A stretch of 64,000 nt of DNA from Cyclobacteriaceae bacterium (GTDB taxonomy: Bacteria > Bacteroidota > Bacteroidia > Cytophagales > Cyclobacteriaceae), in contig JAHBUD010000001.1 of assembly GCA_019638255.1 (NCBI GenBank), positions 2,108,001 to 2,172,000 on the forward strand. The letters are read 5' to 3'. Positions 17,990 to 27,023 of this stretch are shown here, piece after piece. A program made the position numbers and the translations under genes. Each line of letters starts with the position of its first letter. The first letter of the stretch is position 1. The notes beneath the pieces were generated by a model. The model was not told where the DNA came from and ran no database searches. It was given only the letters and a program-made list of their open reading frames with translations.

Positions 17990-19436
17990 TCCAGTGAGCA
18001 AGTATACAGCAGTAATCGGCCTTGAAGTTCATGCCCAACTTCTCACTGAAAGTAAAATCTTTGCTTCAGATGCTACGGCTTACGGCAGTTCACCGAACAC
18101 GAGTATTGGTGCCATATCGCTTGCGCATCCTGGCACATTGCCGAAGCTCAACCGAAACGTTGTAGAACTCGCCATCCGCATGGGGTTGGCTTGTCATTCC
18201 GGTATTTCACGGTTCATGATTTTTGATAGGAAGAATTATTTCTATCCTGATTTACCAAAAGGATATCAGATTACGCAGGACCGTACGCCAATCTGTAAGG
18301 GTGGATTTGTACGGATAAACCTTGATGACGAGGAAAAACAAATTCAATTAAACCGGATTCACCTCGAGGAAGATGCCGGTAAGTCCATGCATGTGGAGGG
18401 CACTGATGATACCTGGGTGGATTTCAATCGTGCGGGCGTTCCGTTAATTGAAATTGTTACCGAGCCAGTTATCCGCAGTTCAAGTGAAGCGTACGCGTTC
18501 CTATCAGAGGTGCGTAAGTTAGTTCGTTATCTGGATGTTTGCGATGGTAACATGGAAGAAGGTTCCCTGCGATGTGATGCCAACGTATCGGTAATGTTAA
18601 AAGAGGCTACCGAATTTGGCAAAAAAGTGGAGATCAAAAACATGAACTCCATCCGCAATGTGCAGCGTGCCATCGATGCTGAAATCGAGCGACAGATTGG
18701 ATTGCTGGAACGTGGCGAAACTATTTTTTCTGAAACGCGGTTGTTCAATGCTGATACGGGCACTACTTGCAGCATGCGCACCAAAGAAGAGTTGAACGAC
18801 TATCGCTATTTTCCTGATCCTGATTTAAGCCCGGTAGAAGTATCTGAGGCTTGGCTTGATGAAATCAAGGCCTCCATGCCAGCGTTGCCGGATGAATTGC
18901 TGAACAAGTTCACTTCTTACTATAAATTACCGCCCTACGATGCCGGAGTATTAACGGAGTCGCGGGATATGGCGGAATACTTTGAAGAGGTTTGTAAACA
19001 CACTCAACATTACAAGGCTGCATCGAACTGGCTTATGGGGCCGGTTAAGTCGGCCTTGAATGAAGGTTTACGAACGGTAAATGATTTGCCCGTTTCACCC
19101 AGTACCTTAGCACAATTGATCGAGCTTGTGGAGTCTGCTAAAGTTAGTTTTTCAGTTGCTTCGCAAAAGGTATTTCCGGAGTTGATGACTAATCCGGATA
19201 AATCACCACTGGAAACGGCACAACAGTTGAATGTATTGCAAACCAGCAACGAAGATTCAATCTTACCAATAATTGATAGTGTGCTGACTGATTTTCCTGA
19301 TAAAGTACTGGAATACAAACGTGGTAAGAAGGGAATATTAGCTATGTTTATGGGTGAAGTAATGAAGCGAAGCAAGGGCAAGGCCGACCCTAAAGTGGCC
19401 AATCAATTAATTCAAAAAAAACTGGAAGAAAAATGA
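17979..19436 (+). CDS. gatB: Aspartyl/glutamyl-tRNA amidotransferase subunit B
   Basis: Subunit B of GatCAB, which turns Glu-tRNA-Gln (and Asp-tRNA-Asn) into the amide form and binds the tRNA. 485 residues from the ATG at 17979 (MLSNPVSKYTAVIGLEVHAQ). Family signatures: GLEVHAQLLTESK, DRKNYFYPDLPKGYQI, LEEDAGKSMH, FNRAGVPLIEIVTEP, and the C-terminal YqeY-like tail. The start lies inside the last codons of alaS (11-base overlap) and the end overlaps the next gene by 4 bases. gatA and gatC are not in the window. Confidence 0.97.
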   Translation: MLSNPVSKYTAVIGLEVHAQLLTESKIFASDATAYGSSPNTSIGAISLAHPGTLPKLNRNVVELAIRMGLACHSGISRFMIFDRKNYFYPDLPKGYQITQDRTPICKGGFVRINLDDEEKQIQLNRIHLEEDAGKSMHVEGTDDTWVDFNRAGVPLIEIVTEPVIRSSSEAYAFLSEVRKLVRYLDVCDGNMEEGSLRCDANVSVMLKEATEFGKKVEIKNMNSIRNVQRAIDAEIERQIGLLERGETIFSETRLFNADTGTTCSMRTKEELNDYRYFPDPDLSPVEVSEAWLDEIKASMPALPDELLNKFTSYYKLPPYDAGVLTESRDMAEYFEEVCKHTQHYKAASNWLMGPVKSALNEGLRTVNDLPVSPSTLAQLIELVESAKVSFSVASQKVFPELMTNPDKSPLETAQQLNVLQTSNEDSILPIIDSVLTDFPDKVLEYKRGKKGILAMFMGEVMKRSKGKADPKVANQLIQKKLEEK

Positions 19437-20587
19437 AGCGATTAAATGCGATGGTGAGTGTTGCTATGGTGAGTGTGTTGTTGCTGTTGGGGTGTTCCTC
19501 CAACGGCCAGCAAGCCAAGAATGATGGAAGTTGGGAAGTGGTTATAAAAGGTAAGGTGGGTTATCCGCAAGCCGGAGGCACTATTGGCATTATGGAGATT
19601 ACCAAAGGTGGTGCAGGTTGGCAGGATACTATAAAACTGAAGAGCAATTATACATTCAGTAAAAAAGTACGGATCAAAGAGCCTGGCTACTATAAAATTA
19701 GTTTTTACAACCGTCAGGTGGTGGATGTTATTCTGTATAAGAATGATTTGGAAGTAAATGTTGATGGTAACGATGCATCAGGTTTTTTTGAGGTGAAGGG
19801 CTCTCCGGAGATTGAGTTCATACGAAATGCTCAAACCGTTATAAACGGAGTGCAGGGTACACCTGAAGCGCAAAAGTTAATTGCTGAGTTTAATAAAGCA
19901 TCTGTAGCAAACGATGAGAAATCGATTCTCGCCATTCAGAAAGCGTATCAGAAGTTATTGACTGATGCCAGTGACAAAGTAGCTGAACAGGTGAAGGGCA
20001 GTCCGCCATCACTTGGTGTTATTAATGTATTGCAAGGACAGCTATTAGATAAAGATGCTTATTTCGATGCCTATGTTGTTACAGCCGATAAACTGAAGAA
20101 AGAATGGCCTGACTACACCCACGCCAAAGATTTTGTTGAGATGGTGGACAAGATGAAGACCTTGGCGGTTGGTCAGCTTGCGCCTGAGATTTCATTACCC
20201 GATCCTGATGGAAAGGTAGTTCCGCTTTCATCTATGCGCGGAAAATATGTGTTGGTAGATTTTTGGGCAAAATGGTGTGGTCCATGCCGAAAGGAAAATC
20301 CGAATATTGTTCGGGCATACAATGCGTACAAAGACAAAGGCTTTACTGTATATGGTGTTTCCCTGGATCGGTCAAAAGAAGATTGGCTTCAGGGCATTCG
20401 TGAGGACGGCCTTACCTGGACGCATGTTTCTGATTTGAAATTCTGGCAATCGGAAGCTGCCAAGACTTATAATATAAACGCCATTCCGTTTTCGTTGCTT
20501 CTTGACCCTAATGGGGTAATCATTGCCAAGAACCTGCGTGGCCAGGCTTTGGATGATAAGCTGGAGGAAATTTTGGGTGCGAAGTGA
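19433..20587 (+). CDS. TlpA-like thioredoxin lipoprotein with DUF4369 domain
   Basis: 384 residues. Lipoprotein signal MKRLNAMVSVAMVSVLLLLGC, Cys21 lipidated. Residues 35-130 resemble DUF4369 (VVIKGKVGYPQAGGTIGIME), often fused to thioredoxins in Bacteroidota. The C-terminal AhpC/TSA-thioredoxin fold (about 245-384) carries KYVLVDFWAKWCGPCRKENP with a CGPC redox pair and the cis-Pro loop NAIPFSLLLDPNG. It probably reduces or exchanges disulfides in the periplasm. ATGA overlap with gatB makes it the third gene of that operon, followed by a strong terminator. Confidence 0.92.
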   Translation: MKRLNAMVSVAMVSVLLLLGCSSNGQQAKNDGSWEVVIKGKVGYPQAGGTIGIMEITKGGAGWQDTIKLKSNYTFSKKVRIKEPGYYKISFYNRQVVDVILYKNDLEVNVDGNDASGFFEVKGSPEIEFIRNAQTVINGVQGTPEAQKLIAEFNKASVANDEKSILAIQKAYQKLLTDASDKVAEQVKGSPPSLGVINVLQGQLLDKDAYFDAYVVTADKLKKEWPDYTHAKDFVEMVDKMKTLAVGQLAPEISLPDPDGKVVPLSSMRGKYVLVDFWAKWCGPCRKENPNIVRAYNAYKDKGFTVYGVSLDRSKEDWLQGIREDGLTWTHVSDLKFWQSEAAKTYNINAIPFSLLLDPNGVIIAKNLRGQALDDKLEEILGAK

Positions 20588-20622
20588 CAGAAGTCCTACA
20601 CCTCAAAGGTGTAGGACTTCTG
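20588..20622 (+). terminator. Rho-independent terminator after the TlpA-like gene
   Basis: Perfect 16-bp stem, CAGAAGTCCTACACCT (20588-20603) and AGGTGTAGGACTTCTG (20607-20622), with a 3-base CAA loop, starting right at the stop codon and followed by TTTGTTACTTG. It also separates the convergent BlaR1-like gene that ends at 20627. Confidence 0.85.
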
Positions 20623-20626
20623 TTTG

Positions 20627-22528
20627 TTACTTGTCGTTAACAGGTTGAGTGTTGGTTTCATTAATGAATGTAATGGGTAGCACTAGCTTTTGTTTTACGT
20701 TAACCCCTTGGTTTTGTGCAGGTGTCCATCGGGTTGTTGATGAAGATAACACACGCAGCGCTTCCTCATCGCAACCTGATCCAATGCCCTTTACCAATTT
20801 GTGATTAGACGTAGTTCCATCTGTTTCAACAATCATTTCAACAAAAACCTTCCCTGAAACTCCTTTACGCCTGGCTTCAACAGGCATTCTAAGTTGGCTG
20901 CTGATTTCCCGATAGAGTGCATCCATACCTCCGACAGGCTGAGCCGTTTTTTCAACGGCTGTGAAAACATCAGTTACTACAATAGCAATCGGTTCAACTT
21001 TCTCCGTGGATTTAAACTGCGTCATTTGATCAACTATTTTTCCATCAGCATCCGAAGCAAACGTAATCGGGATGACATATTTTTGACGAACTGCCAAACC
21101 TTTTTGTCGGCCCGGATTCCATTTGACATTAGTCGCGATAAGACCTCGCAAAGCTTCTTCATCGCATCCGGCACCAATACCCATTACTAGTTTATGATTG
21201 GAAGTTGTGCCGTCCGGCTCAATAATCATTTCTACGAAAACCTTTCCACTAATTCCTTTTTTTTGTGCTTCTTCAGGCATTCTGATTTCGTTCGCTAGTT
21301 TTTCATAGAAAGCCGTCATGCCATCAACAGGTGAAGCAGATTCTTCCACTACCAGGAATACTTCATCTTCAGATTTAGTTACTTCGGCAAGTTTTGAGAT
21401 TGAACCGCTGGACCTGACTATAAACTCTACTCGCTCGGAGGTTAGGTTACCTTTATTATCATGGTGCTTTTCATAATGCGTATACAGAATATCGTCTGCA
21501 CTGATGCTTTGGATTTTCTCGGAATTTGACGATTCTGCTTCTATATAAATAAGTTTAATGCCCGGATTTTCATTTCTGATTTTTTCTGCAATAGGCTTTA
21601 GGTGATCAGGAAAATCTCCAGCAACGGTTGTGGTTTGCGAAAGCTCTTCCATTTCAGCGATTAGCTGATCCTGACAGGAAACAGCAACAAAAAATAAAGT
21701 GGTAATGGCGAGTATCAAAAGCGTTTTCCATTGCCTGACCTGTTTTTTTAGGGACTTCATCATGACTATACGTTTTAGGGTTAAAGAACTATTAAAATGG
21801 TTGGCAAGTGAAAGGCCGGCTGTGGAAATAGCCGATTTTGCCAGAAGGCTGCAATATTGTTCTATCTCTCCTGGTTTTACGGAGACGGCATCTGCCTCGT
21901 ATTCATGCACCGTGCTCAATTCATTTTTGTAATACTTCAGCAAAGGATTGAACCAGAAAAGGATTTTTACAACTTCGATGAGCAACATGTCAACGGAGTG
22001 CCATTTTTTAATGTGCACGCTTTCATGCCGTATAATTCGCTCTTGATCTTCTGGGCTCAGGTTATGGGTATTGCTGATAAAGATGTAGCGAAAGAAAGAG
22101 AATGCGTACATATCAGGATCACTGATGGTTACGATACCTCCACTGGCTTTTCCCCTTGACAGTAGAGTTAAAACACGGATAACCTGGTAAAGAAATCTCA
22201 GTATTAGCAGCACAACTACGACAAGGTATCCATAGGCAATCCATTGCCAGGTTGTTATCGAGGGCGCACTTTTTTGTAAAGTTTCGGGATTTGGTAAGAC
22301 AGGTAGTGCTGTCCACTCGGCAGGCAGGGTATAGCCTATTGATGGAACAATGTCGTTTGTATCAGGCACTGTAATGAGTGGAAAAGTAAGCGAGAACACA
22401 ATGCCGGATAGTAGGTAGATTCTCTTGAATGTAAACTGCGTTTCATGTTGAAGCAGTAACCGGTAAACGAGCAGGAACAGTAGTAGCCCTGCGTTCGCCT
22501 CAAGAAAGTAGTTAAGCCAGGTATTCAT
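20627..22528 (-). CDS. BlaR1/M56-type membrane metallopeptidase with two TonB C-terminal domains
   Basis: 633 residues. Four membrane helices frame an M56 peptidase: helices near 10-25, 38-55 and 95-118, then RHESVHIKKWHS (HExxH, about 166-170) with downstream Glu in HEYEADA, then a helix at about 268-285. The periplasmic part ends in two similar TonB-like modules: MPEEAQKKGISGKVFVEMII and MPVEARRKGVSGKVFVEMIV, each followed by SNHKLV and GCDEEAL. In BlaR1 the peptidase destroys the partner repressor after a signal; its partner gene is 7 bases upstream (22536-22895). The inducer is unknown; no beta-lactam sensor domain is present. Confidence 0.9.
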   Translation of the reverse strand: MNTWLNYFLEANAGLLLFLLVYRLLLQHETQFTFKRIYLLSGIVFSLTFPLITVPDTNDIVPSIGYTLPAEWTALPVLPNPETLQKSAPSITTWQWIAYGYLVVVVLLILRFLYQVIRVLTLLSRGKASGGIVTISDPDMYAFSFFRYIFISNTHNLSPEDQERIIRHESVHIKKWHSVDMLLIEVVKILFWFNPLLKYYKNELSTVHEYEADAVSVKPGEIEQYCSLLAKSAISTAGLSLANHFNSSLTLKRIVMMKSLKKQVRQWKTLLILAITTLFFVAVSCQDQLIAEMEELSQTTTVAGDFPDHLKPIAEKIRNENPGIKLIYIEAESSNSEKIQSISADDILYTHYEKHHDNKGNLTSERVEFIVRSSGSISKLAEVTKSEDEVFLVVEESASPVDGMTAFYEKLANEIRMPEEAQKKGISGKVFVEMIIEPDGTTSNHKLVMGIGAGCDEEALRGLIATNVKWNPGRQKGLAVRQKYVIPITFASDADGKIVDQMTQFKSTEKVEPIAIVVTDVFTAVEKTAQPVGGMDALYREISSQLRMPVEARRKGVSGKVFVEMIVETDGTTSNHKLVKGIGSGCDEEALRVLSSSTTRWTPAQNQGVNVKQKLVLPITFINETNTQPVNDK

Positions 22529-22535
22529 AGCAATT

Positions 22536-22895
22536 TTATTTAGAGTCTTTTACATGTTTCAAAAGCTCATCAAGTTCTTGTGCTGAAAGTTTGTTTTCCT
22601 TTGCGAAAAATGATACTAGGTTATTGAATGAACCTTCAAAGTACCCTTTGATCATGGTGTTGAGGTAGAACTTCTTGTACTTCTCCATGGGTATGATCGG
22701 GAAGTATTCGTGTGTTTTGCCGTACGCTTTGTGGTCAACAAATCCTTTGGTTTCCAGTATCCGCACAATGGTTGATACCGTGTTGTAAGCAGGTTTGGGT
22801 TTTGGCATCTCTTCAATGATGTCTTTAACAAAACCTTTTTCCAGTTTCCAGAGAATATGCATCACCTGCTCCTCTGCTTTTGTGAGCTCTTTCAT
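22536..22895 (-). CDS. BlaI/MecI/CopY family transcriptional repressor
   Basis: 119 residues, family length. Winged helix: TKAEEQVMHILWKLEKGFVK, then KPAYNTVSTIVRILETKGFV with the recognition helix, then HKAYGKTHEYFPIIP. The C-terminal helices form the dimer. Transcribed with the BlaR1-like peptidase, which should cleave it on signal. A promoter (22926-22955) and an overlapping inverted repeat (22929-22944) lie just upstream, so it probably represses its own operon. Confidence 0.93.
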   Translation of the reverse strand: MKELTKAEEQVMHILWKLEKGFVKDIIEEMPKPKPAYNTVSTIVRILETKGFVDHKAYGKTHEYFPIIPMEKYKKFYLNTMIKGYFEGSFNNLVSFFAKENKLSAQELDELLKHVKDSK

Positions 22896-22925
22896 AAGTG
22901 TAATTAAAAACTATTTATTTAGGTA

Positions 22926-22955
22926 TAAAACTAATAAATTAGTTGTTCATTTCAA
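22926..22955 (-). promoter_or_regulatory. Promoter of the BlaI/BlaR1-like operon
   Basis: Minus-strand TTG (22955-22953), exactly 19 bases, then TAGTTTTA (22933-22926), matching TTG-N19-TAnnTTTG except for the final base. The expected transcript start is about 22-25 bases before the ATG at 22895. Confidence 0.65.
22929..22944. promoter_or_regulatory. Candidate BlaI-type operator
   Basis: Perfect inverted repeat AACTAAT-AA-ATTAGTT. It covers the -7 box of the operon promoter, so a bound dimer would block transcription. Binding by the adjacent BlaI-like protein is inferred from position. Confidence 0.55.
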
Positions 22956-23041
22956 AGAGTAACTTTGTTTTTTTTAAAGCTGGCTAATGGTTACTAACTG
23001 GTGTGGGGGATACAATTAGGTGCAAACAGTTTACGAAAAGC

Positions 23042-23695
23042 TTAGTTGGCGTATGCAAAGCAATAAGCTATAATATTGGCTCCCATCCGGAGTGCTTCCA
23101 GGTGCTTTTCTTCAGGTGTATTGTGTACTCGCCTGTCTTCCCAACCATTTCCAAGATCGGATTCGTATGAGTAATACAACACCAACCGGCCCTCGTAAAT
23201 GATTCCAAAGCCTTGTGCAGGTTTTCCGTCATGTTCGTGAATCTTTGGAAGTCCTTTCGGGAATTTGAATTTCTGATGATAGATGGGATGATCGAAGGGA
23301 AGCTCTTTTAACTCAAGTTCGGGAAATACTTTTTTTAACTCCAACCGGATGAATTTGTCAAGCCCGTAATTATCATCAATATGAAGAAAGCCGCCACCGA
23401 TCAGGTAGTTGCGTAAGTTGGAGGCATCATTTTCGGAGAACACCACATTGCCATGCCCGGTCATGTAGATATAGGGGTACAGGTATAAATCCTTGCTTCC
23501 TACTTCAACAACATCCTCTTCCGGTGCAATCAATGTTCCCAGCTCACGATTGCAAAAAGCGATCAAATTCGGCAAAGCCGTTTTGTTGGCGTACCAATCG
23601 CCACCGCCATTATATTTGAGCTTGGCAATTTTCAGATTTTGTGCGTTTCCTGACAGGATGAGCAGAAGTGTACCAATTGTCAACAGCGCCTTCAT
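23042..23695 (-). CDS. DUF4159 domain protein, secreted
   Basis: 217 residues from the ATG at 23695 (MKALLTIGTLLLILSGNAQN, a signal peptide); the frame extends further upstream without a signal-like start. The DUF4159 body is recognisable: KLKYNGGGDWYANKTALPNL, YPYIYMTGHGNVVFSE, GGGFLHIDDNYGLD, PFDHPIYHQKFKFP and a final GANIIAYC. The fold is related to class I glutamine amidotransferases but no catalytic triad is evident. In Bacteroidota the gene often lies near BatA/MoxR genes; here it stands alone. Function unknown. Confidence 0.88.
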   Translation of the reverse strand: MKALLTIGTLLLILSGNAQNLKIAKLKYNGGGDWYANKTALPNLIAFCNRELGTLIAPEEDVVEVGSKDLYLYPYIYMTGHGNVVFSENDASNLRNYLIGGGFLHIDDNYGLDKFIRLELKKVFPELELKELPFDHPIYHQKFKFPKGLPKIHEHDGKPAQGFGIIYEGRLVLYYSYESDLGNGWEDRRVHNTPEEKHLEALRMGANIIAYCFAYAN

Positions 23696-23815
23696 TTCAA
23701 GTCTTTTATGGTAATGGTTCAAAATTATCCGAAAATAAGTCATTTGCTGATTAAACCTGTGGATAATTGTGCCGTCTAAGGGGTGTTTTTTGACTTACTA
23801 AAACTTAAACAAGCT

Positions 23816-24721
23816 ATGAAAGTGAAGATGTTTTTTCGAAAGATGTTCACCCTTGCAGCCGTGGCAGCGATAGGTGTTGTTGTATCGTGTACCGATGATT
23901 CTGGTCAATTTCAGCAGGAAGTAGCCGATGTAGCAGAAGATGCCATCACTGATTTTTATTTTGAAGATGTAGATGACATTACCGGTGTGGCCATGCTGGC
24001 CGACAATTCAACCGATGATGGAGGCAGGGTTGCCAGTGGTCCCCGTGTAATTACCATCACCGATCCACGGTTTAACTGCAGTGGTGTGGTTATCACCATT
24101 ACCATGGATCCGGAATCGTCTCCAATTGTTCCGAAAGGTGAAATTGTAATTGACTTTGGCGATGGATGCACGGATGTTTCTGGTAATGTGCGCAAAGGTA
24201 AGATCATCATCAATTTTACAGGTCGCAGGTTCCATCCGGGATCAACCGTTGTAACTACCTTTGAGAATTACTTCGTCAACGAAATTTCACTTGATGGTGT
24301 ACGAACGCTCACCAACATAACTTCCAGCAGTGTAAGCGCACCAAAGTTTAGGGTTGTATTGCGCAACGGCATAGCCATTTGGCCCGATGGTACCGAAGCT
24401 ACCCGTGAGCATTGCTTCGAGCGCGAATGGATACGGGCGGCTAATCCGCTTAACGATGCCATGGTTGTTAGCCAATGCAGCGATGCAGCCGTGGCAGCTT
24501 CCGGTACGAATCGCAGGGGCAGGGAATACACCATGTCAATCACCAAACCATTGGTGTACAAGCGCGGTTGCCCGATAGCGGTTGAAGGTATTAAACAATT
24601 CACCGATGTGGCTACCGGAAAAGTAGTAACGGTTGATTATGGAAACGGAACGTGTGATCGAACAATTACCATAACCGTTGATGGTAACACCCGCAATGTT
24701 AATGTGAATAAGCGAGGATAA
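23816..24721 (+). CDS. Putative lipoprotein, unknown family
   Basis: 301 residues from the ATG at 23816 ([20 protein letters not shown] ... VVVSC), giving a lipobox Cys near residue 25. Rich in Thr, Val, Gly and Asp, with repeating short beta-strand-like stretches ([57 protein letters not shown]). Six Cys may form disulfides. Probably an exported beta-sandwich protein; I do not recognise a domain. A terminator follows at 24743-24777. Confidence 0.75.
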   Translation: MKVKMFFRKMFTLAAVAAIGVVVSCTDDSGQFQQEVADVAEDAITDFYFEDVDDITGVAMLADNSTDDGGRVASGPRVITITDPRFNCSGVVITITMDPESSPIVPKGEIVIDFGDGCTDVSGNVRKGKIIINFTGRRFHPGSTVVTTFENYFVNEISLDGVRTLTNITSSSVSAPKFRVVLRNGIAIWPDGTEATREHCFEREWIRAANPLNDAMVVSQCSDAAVAASGTNRRGREYTMSITKPLVYKRGCPIAVEGIKQFTDVATGKVVTVDYGNGTCDRTITITVDGNTRNVNVNKRG

Positions 24722-24742
24722 GCAGGGTTGGGTTTTTTGTTT

Positions 24743-24777
24743 AAAGTCCTGGTTCCGGTATTCGGGATCAGGACTTT
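24743..24777 (+). terminator. Rho-independent terminator
   Basis: Stem of 14 pairs with two G-U pairs (AAAGTCCTGGTTCC against GGGATCAGGACTTT), 7-base loop, followed by TTCTTTTATTT. It closes the lipoprotein gene 22 bases downstream of its stop. Confidence 0.75.
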
Positions 24778-24806
24778 TTCTTTTATTTGCTTTTCAAAAC
24801 CGCACC

Positions 24807-25601
24807 ATGAGAAATTACCTTGATTTGATGCAGGATATTCTGGATAACGGCAGTGTCAAGACTGACCGTACCGGAACAGGAACCTGCTCCGTTTTCGGAA
24901 GGCAGTTGCGTTTCAACCTTTCAGAGGGCTTTCCGCTGGTTACCACAAAGAAATTGCACCTGCGGTCCATCATCTATGAATTGTTGTGGTTTTTAAATGG
25001 CGACACCAACATCAAATACCTTAAGGATAATGGCGTAAGTATTTGGGATGAATGGGCTGATGAAAATGGTGATCTGGGACCGGTTTACGGACATCAATGG
25101 AGAAGCTGGCCAGCACCGGATGGCACTACCATTGATCAGATCAGTAGAGTACTTGATCAGATTAAATCCAAACCTGATTCCAGGAGACATATTGTAACTG
25201 CGTGGAATCCTTCGGAAGTAGATAAGATGGCGTTACCACCGTGCCATGCCATGTTTCAGTTTTACGTAGCCGATGGGAAGCTATCCTGCCAGCTATATCA
25301 GCGCAGCGCGGACTATTTTCTGGGGGTTCCTTTCAATATTGCATCGTATGCTTTGCTAACCTGTATGGTAGCGCAGCAGTGTGATTTATTGCCCGGTGAT
25401 TTCATCTGGACGGGTGGAGATGTACATCTTTATACCAACCACATTGAGCAGGCCCGTTTGCAACTTTCCCGCGAACCTTATCCGTTGCCACAGCTTGTCA
25501 TCAAAAGAAAACCAGAATCGCTGTTTGATTATCAGTTCGAAGATTTCGAGATCGTAAACTATCAGTGTCATCCCTCCATTAAAGCACCTATTGCGGTTTG
25601 A
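24807..25601 (+). CDS. thyA: Thymidylate synthase
   Basis: Makes dTMP from dUMP with methylene-tetrahydrofolate. 264 residues as in the E. coli enzyme. Signatures: [48 protein letters not shown], catalytic Cys in [12 protein letters not shown] (about residue 146), [20 protein letters not shown], and the folate-binding tail ending IKAPIAV. Single gene without folA next to it. Functionally linked to the dCMP deaminase at 545, which supplies dUMP. Confidence 0.98.
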   Translation: MRNYLDLMQDILDNGSVKTDRTGTGTCSVFGRQLRFNLSEGFPLVTTKKLHLRSIIYELLWFLNGDTNIKYLKDNGVSIWDEWADENGDLGPVYGHQWRSWPAPDGTTIDQISRVLDQIKSKPDSRRHIVTAWNPSEVDKMALPPCHAMFQFYVADGKLSCQLYQRSADYFLGVPFNIASYALLTCMVAQQCDLLPGDFIWTGGDVHLYTNHIEQARLQLSREPYPLPQLVIKRKPESLFDYQFEDFEIVNYQCHPSIKAPIAV

Positions 25602-25663
25602 TTTATACGAAAGTGTTTGAACTGCACTACAATACATTATATGCTTAACCCGGGGCTAACTGC

Positions 25664-25731
25664 TTAGTCAGCAACTATTGAAGCATTTGTGAAATGAGGA
25701 ATCTCTAGTATTATAAGGAGTTGCTGGCTAA
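25664..25731. repeat. Long-armed inverted repeat between thyA and lipoprotein gene
   Basis: TTAGTCAGCAACT (25664-25676) and AGTTGCTGGCTAA (25719-25731) pair at 12 of 13 positions, enclosing 42 bases. No T-run follows, so it is not a standard terminator. It could be a structured leader or a miniature mobile element remnant. Confidence 0.45.
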
Positions 25732-25791
25732 TGCCACATTACAACCCATTTTGTACTTTGCGTGTCTAATGGGGTGAAATAACTGAATACT

Positions 25792-26169
25792 ATGATCCGC
25801 AACGTTTTTTATTCGCTTTGTTTATTGCTTGCACTGGTAAGCTGTGACCGGGAGTTACCGGAATACAACGGTGAATGCATTACTGTTACCTACGTGCGTG
25901 GCATTTGCGGACAAGCTGTCTTAAAAATCGTGGATCCACGTTATTTTCATTTAGGGGAGAATGCCGATAGCGAAACGAATGTTTTTCTGGCTGGGCTCGA
26001 ATGTTTTACGGACGCCAGTATTCTCCAGAAAAGCACCTTTTATGTTGAATTAAGCCCCAAAGATTTTAATACCGACTGTGCCGTGTGCCTGGCTGCCGTA
26101 GCCTATTCCGGTTCGAAGCAGTATACTGTGCGGGTGCACGAAGTTTGTGAAGGTGGTTCTGATCGCTAA
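25792..26169 (+). CDS. Small Cys-rich lipoprotein, unknown
   Basis: 125 residues. Lipoprotein signal MIRNVFYSLCLLLALVSC with lipidated Cys18. The mature part has six more Cys (GECIT, RGICGQ, GLECFT, DCAVC, VCEGG), suggesting disulfides. No family recognised. It stands alone between thyA and the serine dehydratase gene, with non-coding sequence of 170-190 bases on each side. Confidence 0.7.
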   Translation: MIRNVFYSLCLLLALVSCDRELPEYNGECITVTYVRGICGQAVLKIVDPRYFHLGENADSETNVFLAGLECFTDASILQKSTFYVELSPKDFNTDCAVCLAAVAYSGSKQYTVRVHEVCEGGSDR

Positions 26170-26341
26170 GGACTTGACCACCAGCCACTTTTAATGATGA
26201 CTAGCTACTGTAGGCCAAAGCCTGAATTTCAGACCAAACCTCTAGTCCTTCTGAATTAGTCGATCCACATCTTTATTAAAAAATACCTCTTGCTGTAACA
26301 ATTATAACGCTACAGCGACAAATCCCGTATTCTAACCCAGT

Positions 26342-27016
26342 ATGCACGAAAAGAGCAGCGTTTTTGATATGATTGGGCCGGTTATGATCGGACCGTCAAG
26401 TTCACACACCGCTGGTGTTGTACGTATTGCGCGGGCGGCCAGGAAGTTGTTAGGTGGTACCCCGGAACATGCTGAAATCATTTTTTACAATTCATTTGCC
26501 CGCACCTACGAGGGGCACGGGAGCGACCGCGCCATTATTGCCGGGTTGCTTGATTTTAAAACAGATGACAAGCGCATAAAGGATTCAATGGAACTGGCTG
26601 GTAAGGAGGGGCTTAAGTATACGTTCAAGTCGGTGGGCAATGCCTCAACCATGCACCCCAATACTATCCGAGTTACATTAAAAAAAGGCGACAAGGAAGT
26701 TGAGGTGTTGGGAGAGAGCAAAGGAGGGGGGATCATCAACATTGCTGAGGTTGATGGCTTCAAAGCCGATTTTAGTGCCAACCTGCATACACTGGTAATT
26801 TTTGCCGATGATGTTAAGGGCAGCATTGCGTTCATAGCGAGTATACTGGCCCATGATGATTGTAATATCGCCACCATGTCGGTTTCCAGAAAAGGTAAAC
26901 ACGATGAAGCCTGCCTCGTTATTGAAATGGATTCGGGCGTTAAGCCTGTAACATTGGATTATATGCGGAGTCTGTCATGGGTAAAAGAGATCATTTATAT
27001 ACCGGATATTGATTAA
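26342..27016 (+). CDS. sdaAB: L-serine dehydratase, iron-sulfur-dependent, beta subunit
   Basis: Beta chain of the [4Fe-4S] L-serine deaminase, which turns serine into pyruvate and ammonia. 224 residues: N-terminal domain with SSVFDMIGPVMIGPSSSHTA, then FARTYEGHGSDRAI, and a C-terminal ACT domain (about 148-224, LHTLVIFADDVKGSIAFIAS). The alpha subunit with the cluster-binding Cys is not adjacent and not in the window. It overlaps the reading direction of the efflux genes, ending 7 bases before the tolC-type ATG, so it may be cotranscribed with them. Confidence 0.9.
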   Translation: MHEKSSVFDMIGPVMIGPSSSHTAGVVRIARAARKLLGGTPEHAEIIFYNSFARTYEGHGSDRAIIAGLLDFKTDDKRIKDSMELAGKEGLKYTFKSVGNASTMHPNTIRVTLKKGDKEVEVLGESKGGGIINIAEVDGFKADFSANLHTLVIFADDVKGSIAFIASILAHDDCNIATMSVSRKGKHDEACLVIEMDSGVKPVTLDYMRSLSWVKEIIYIPDID

Positions 27017-27023
27017 TGTGATT

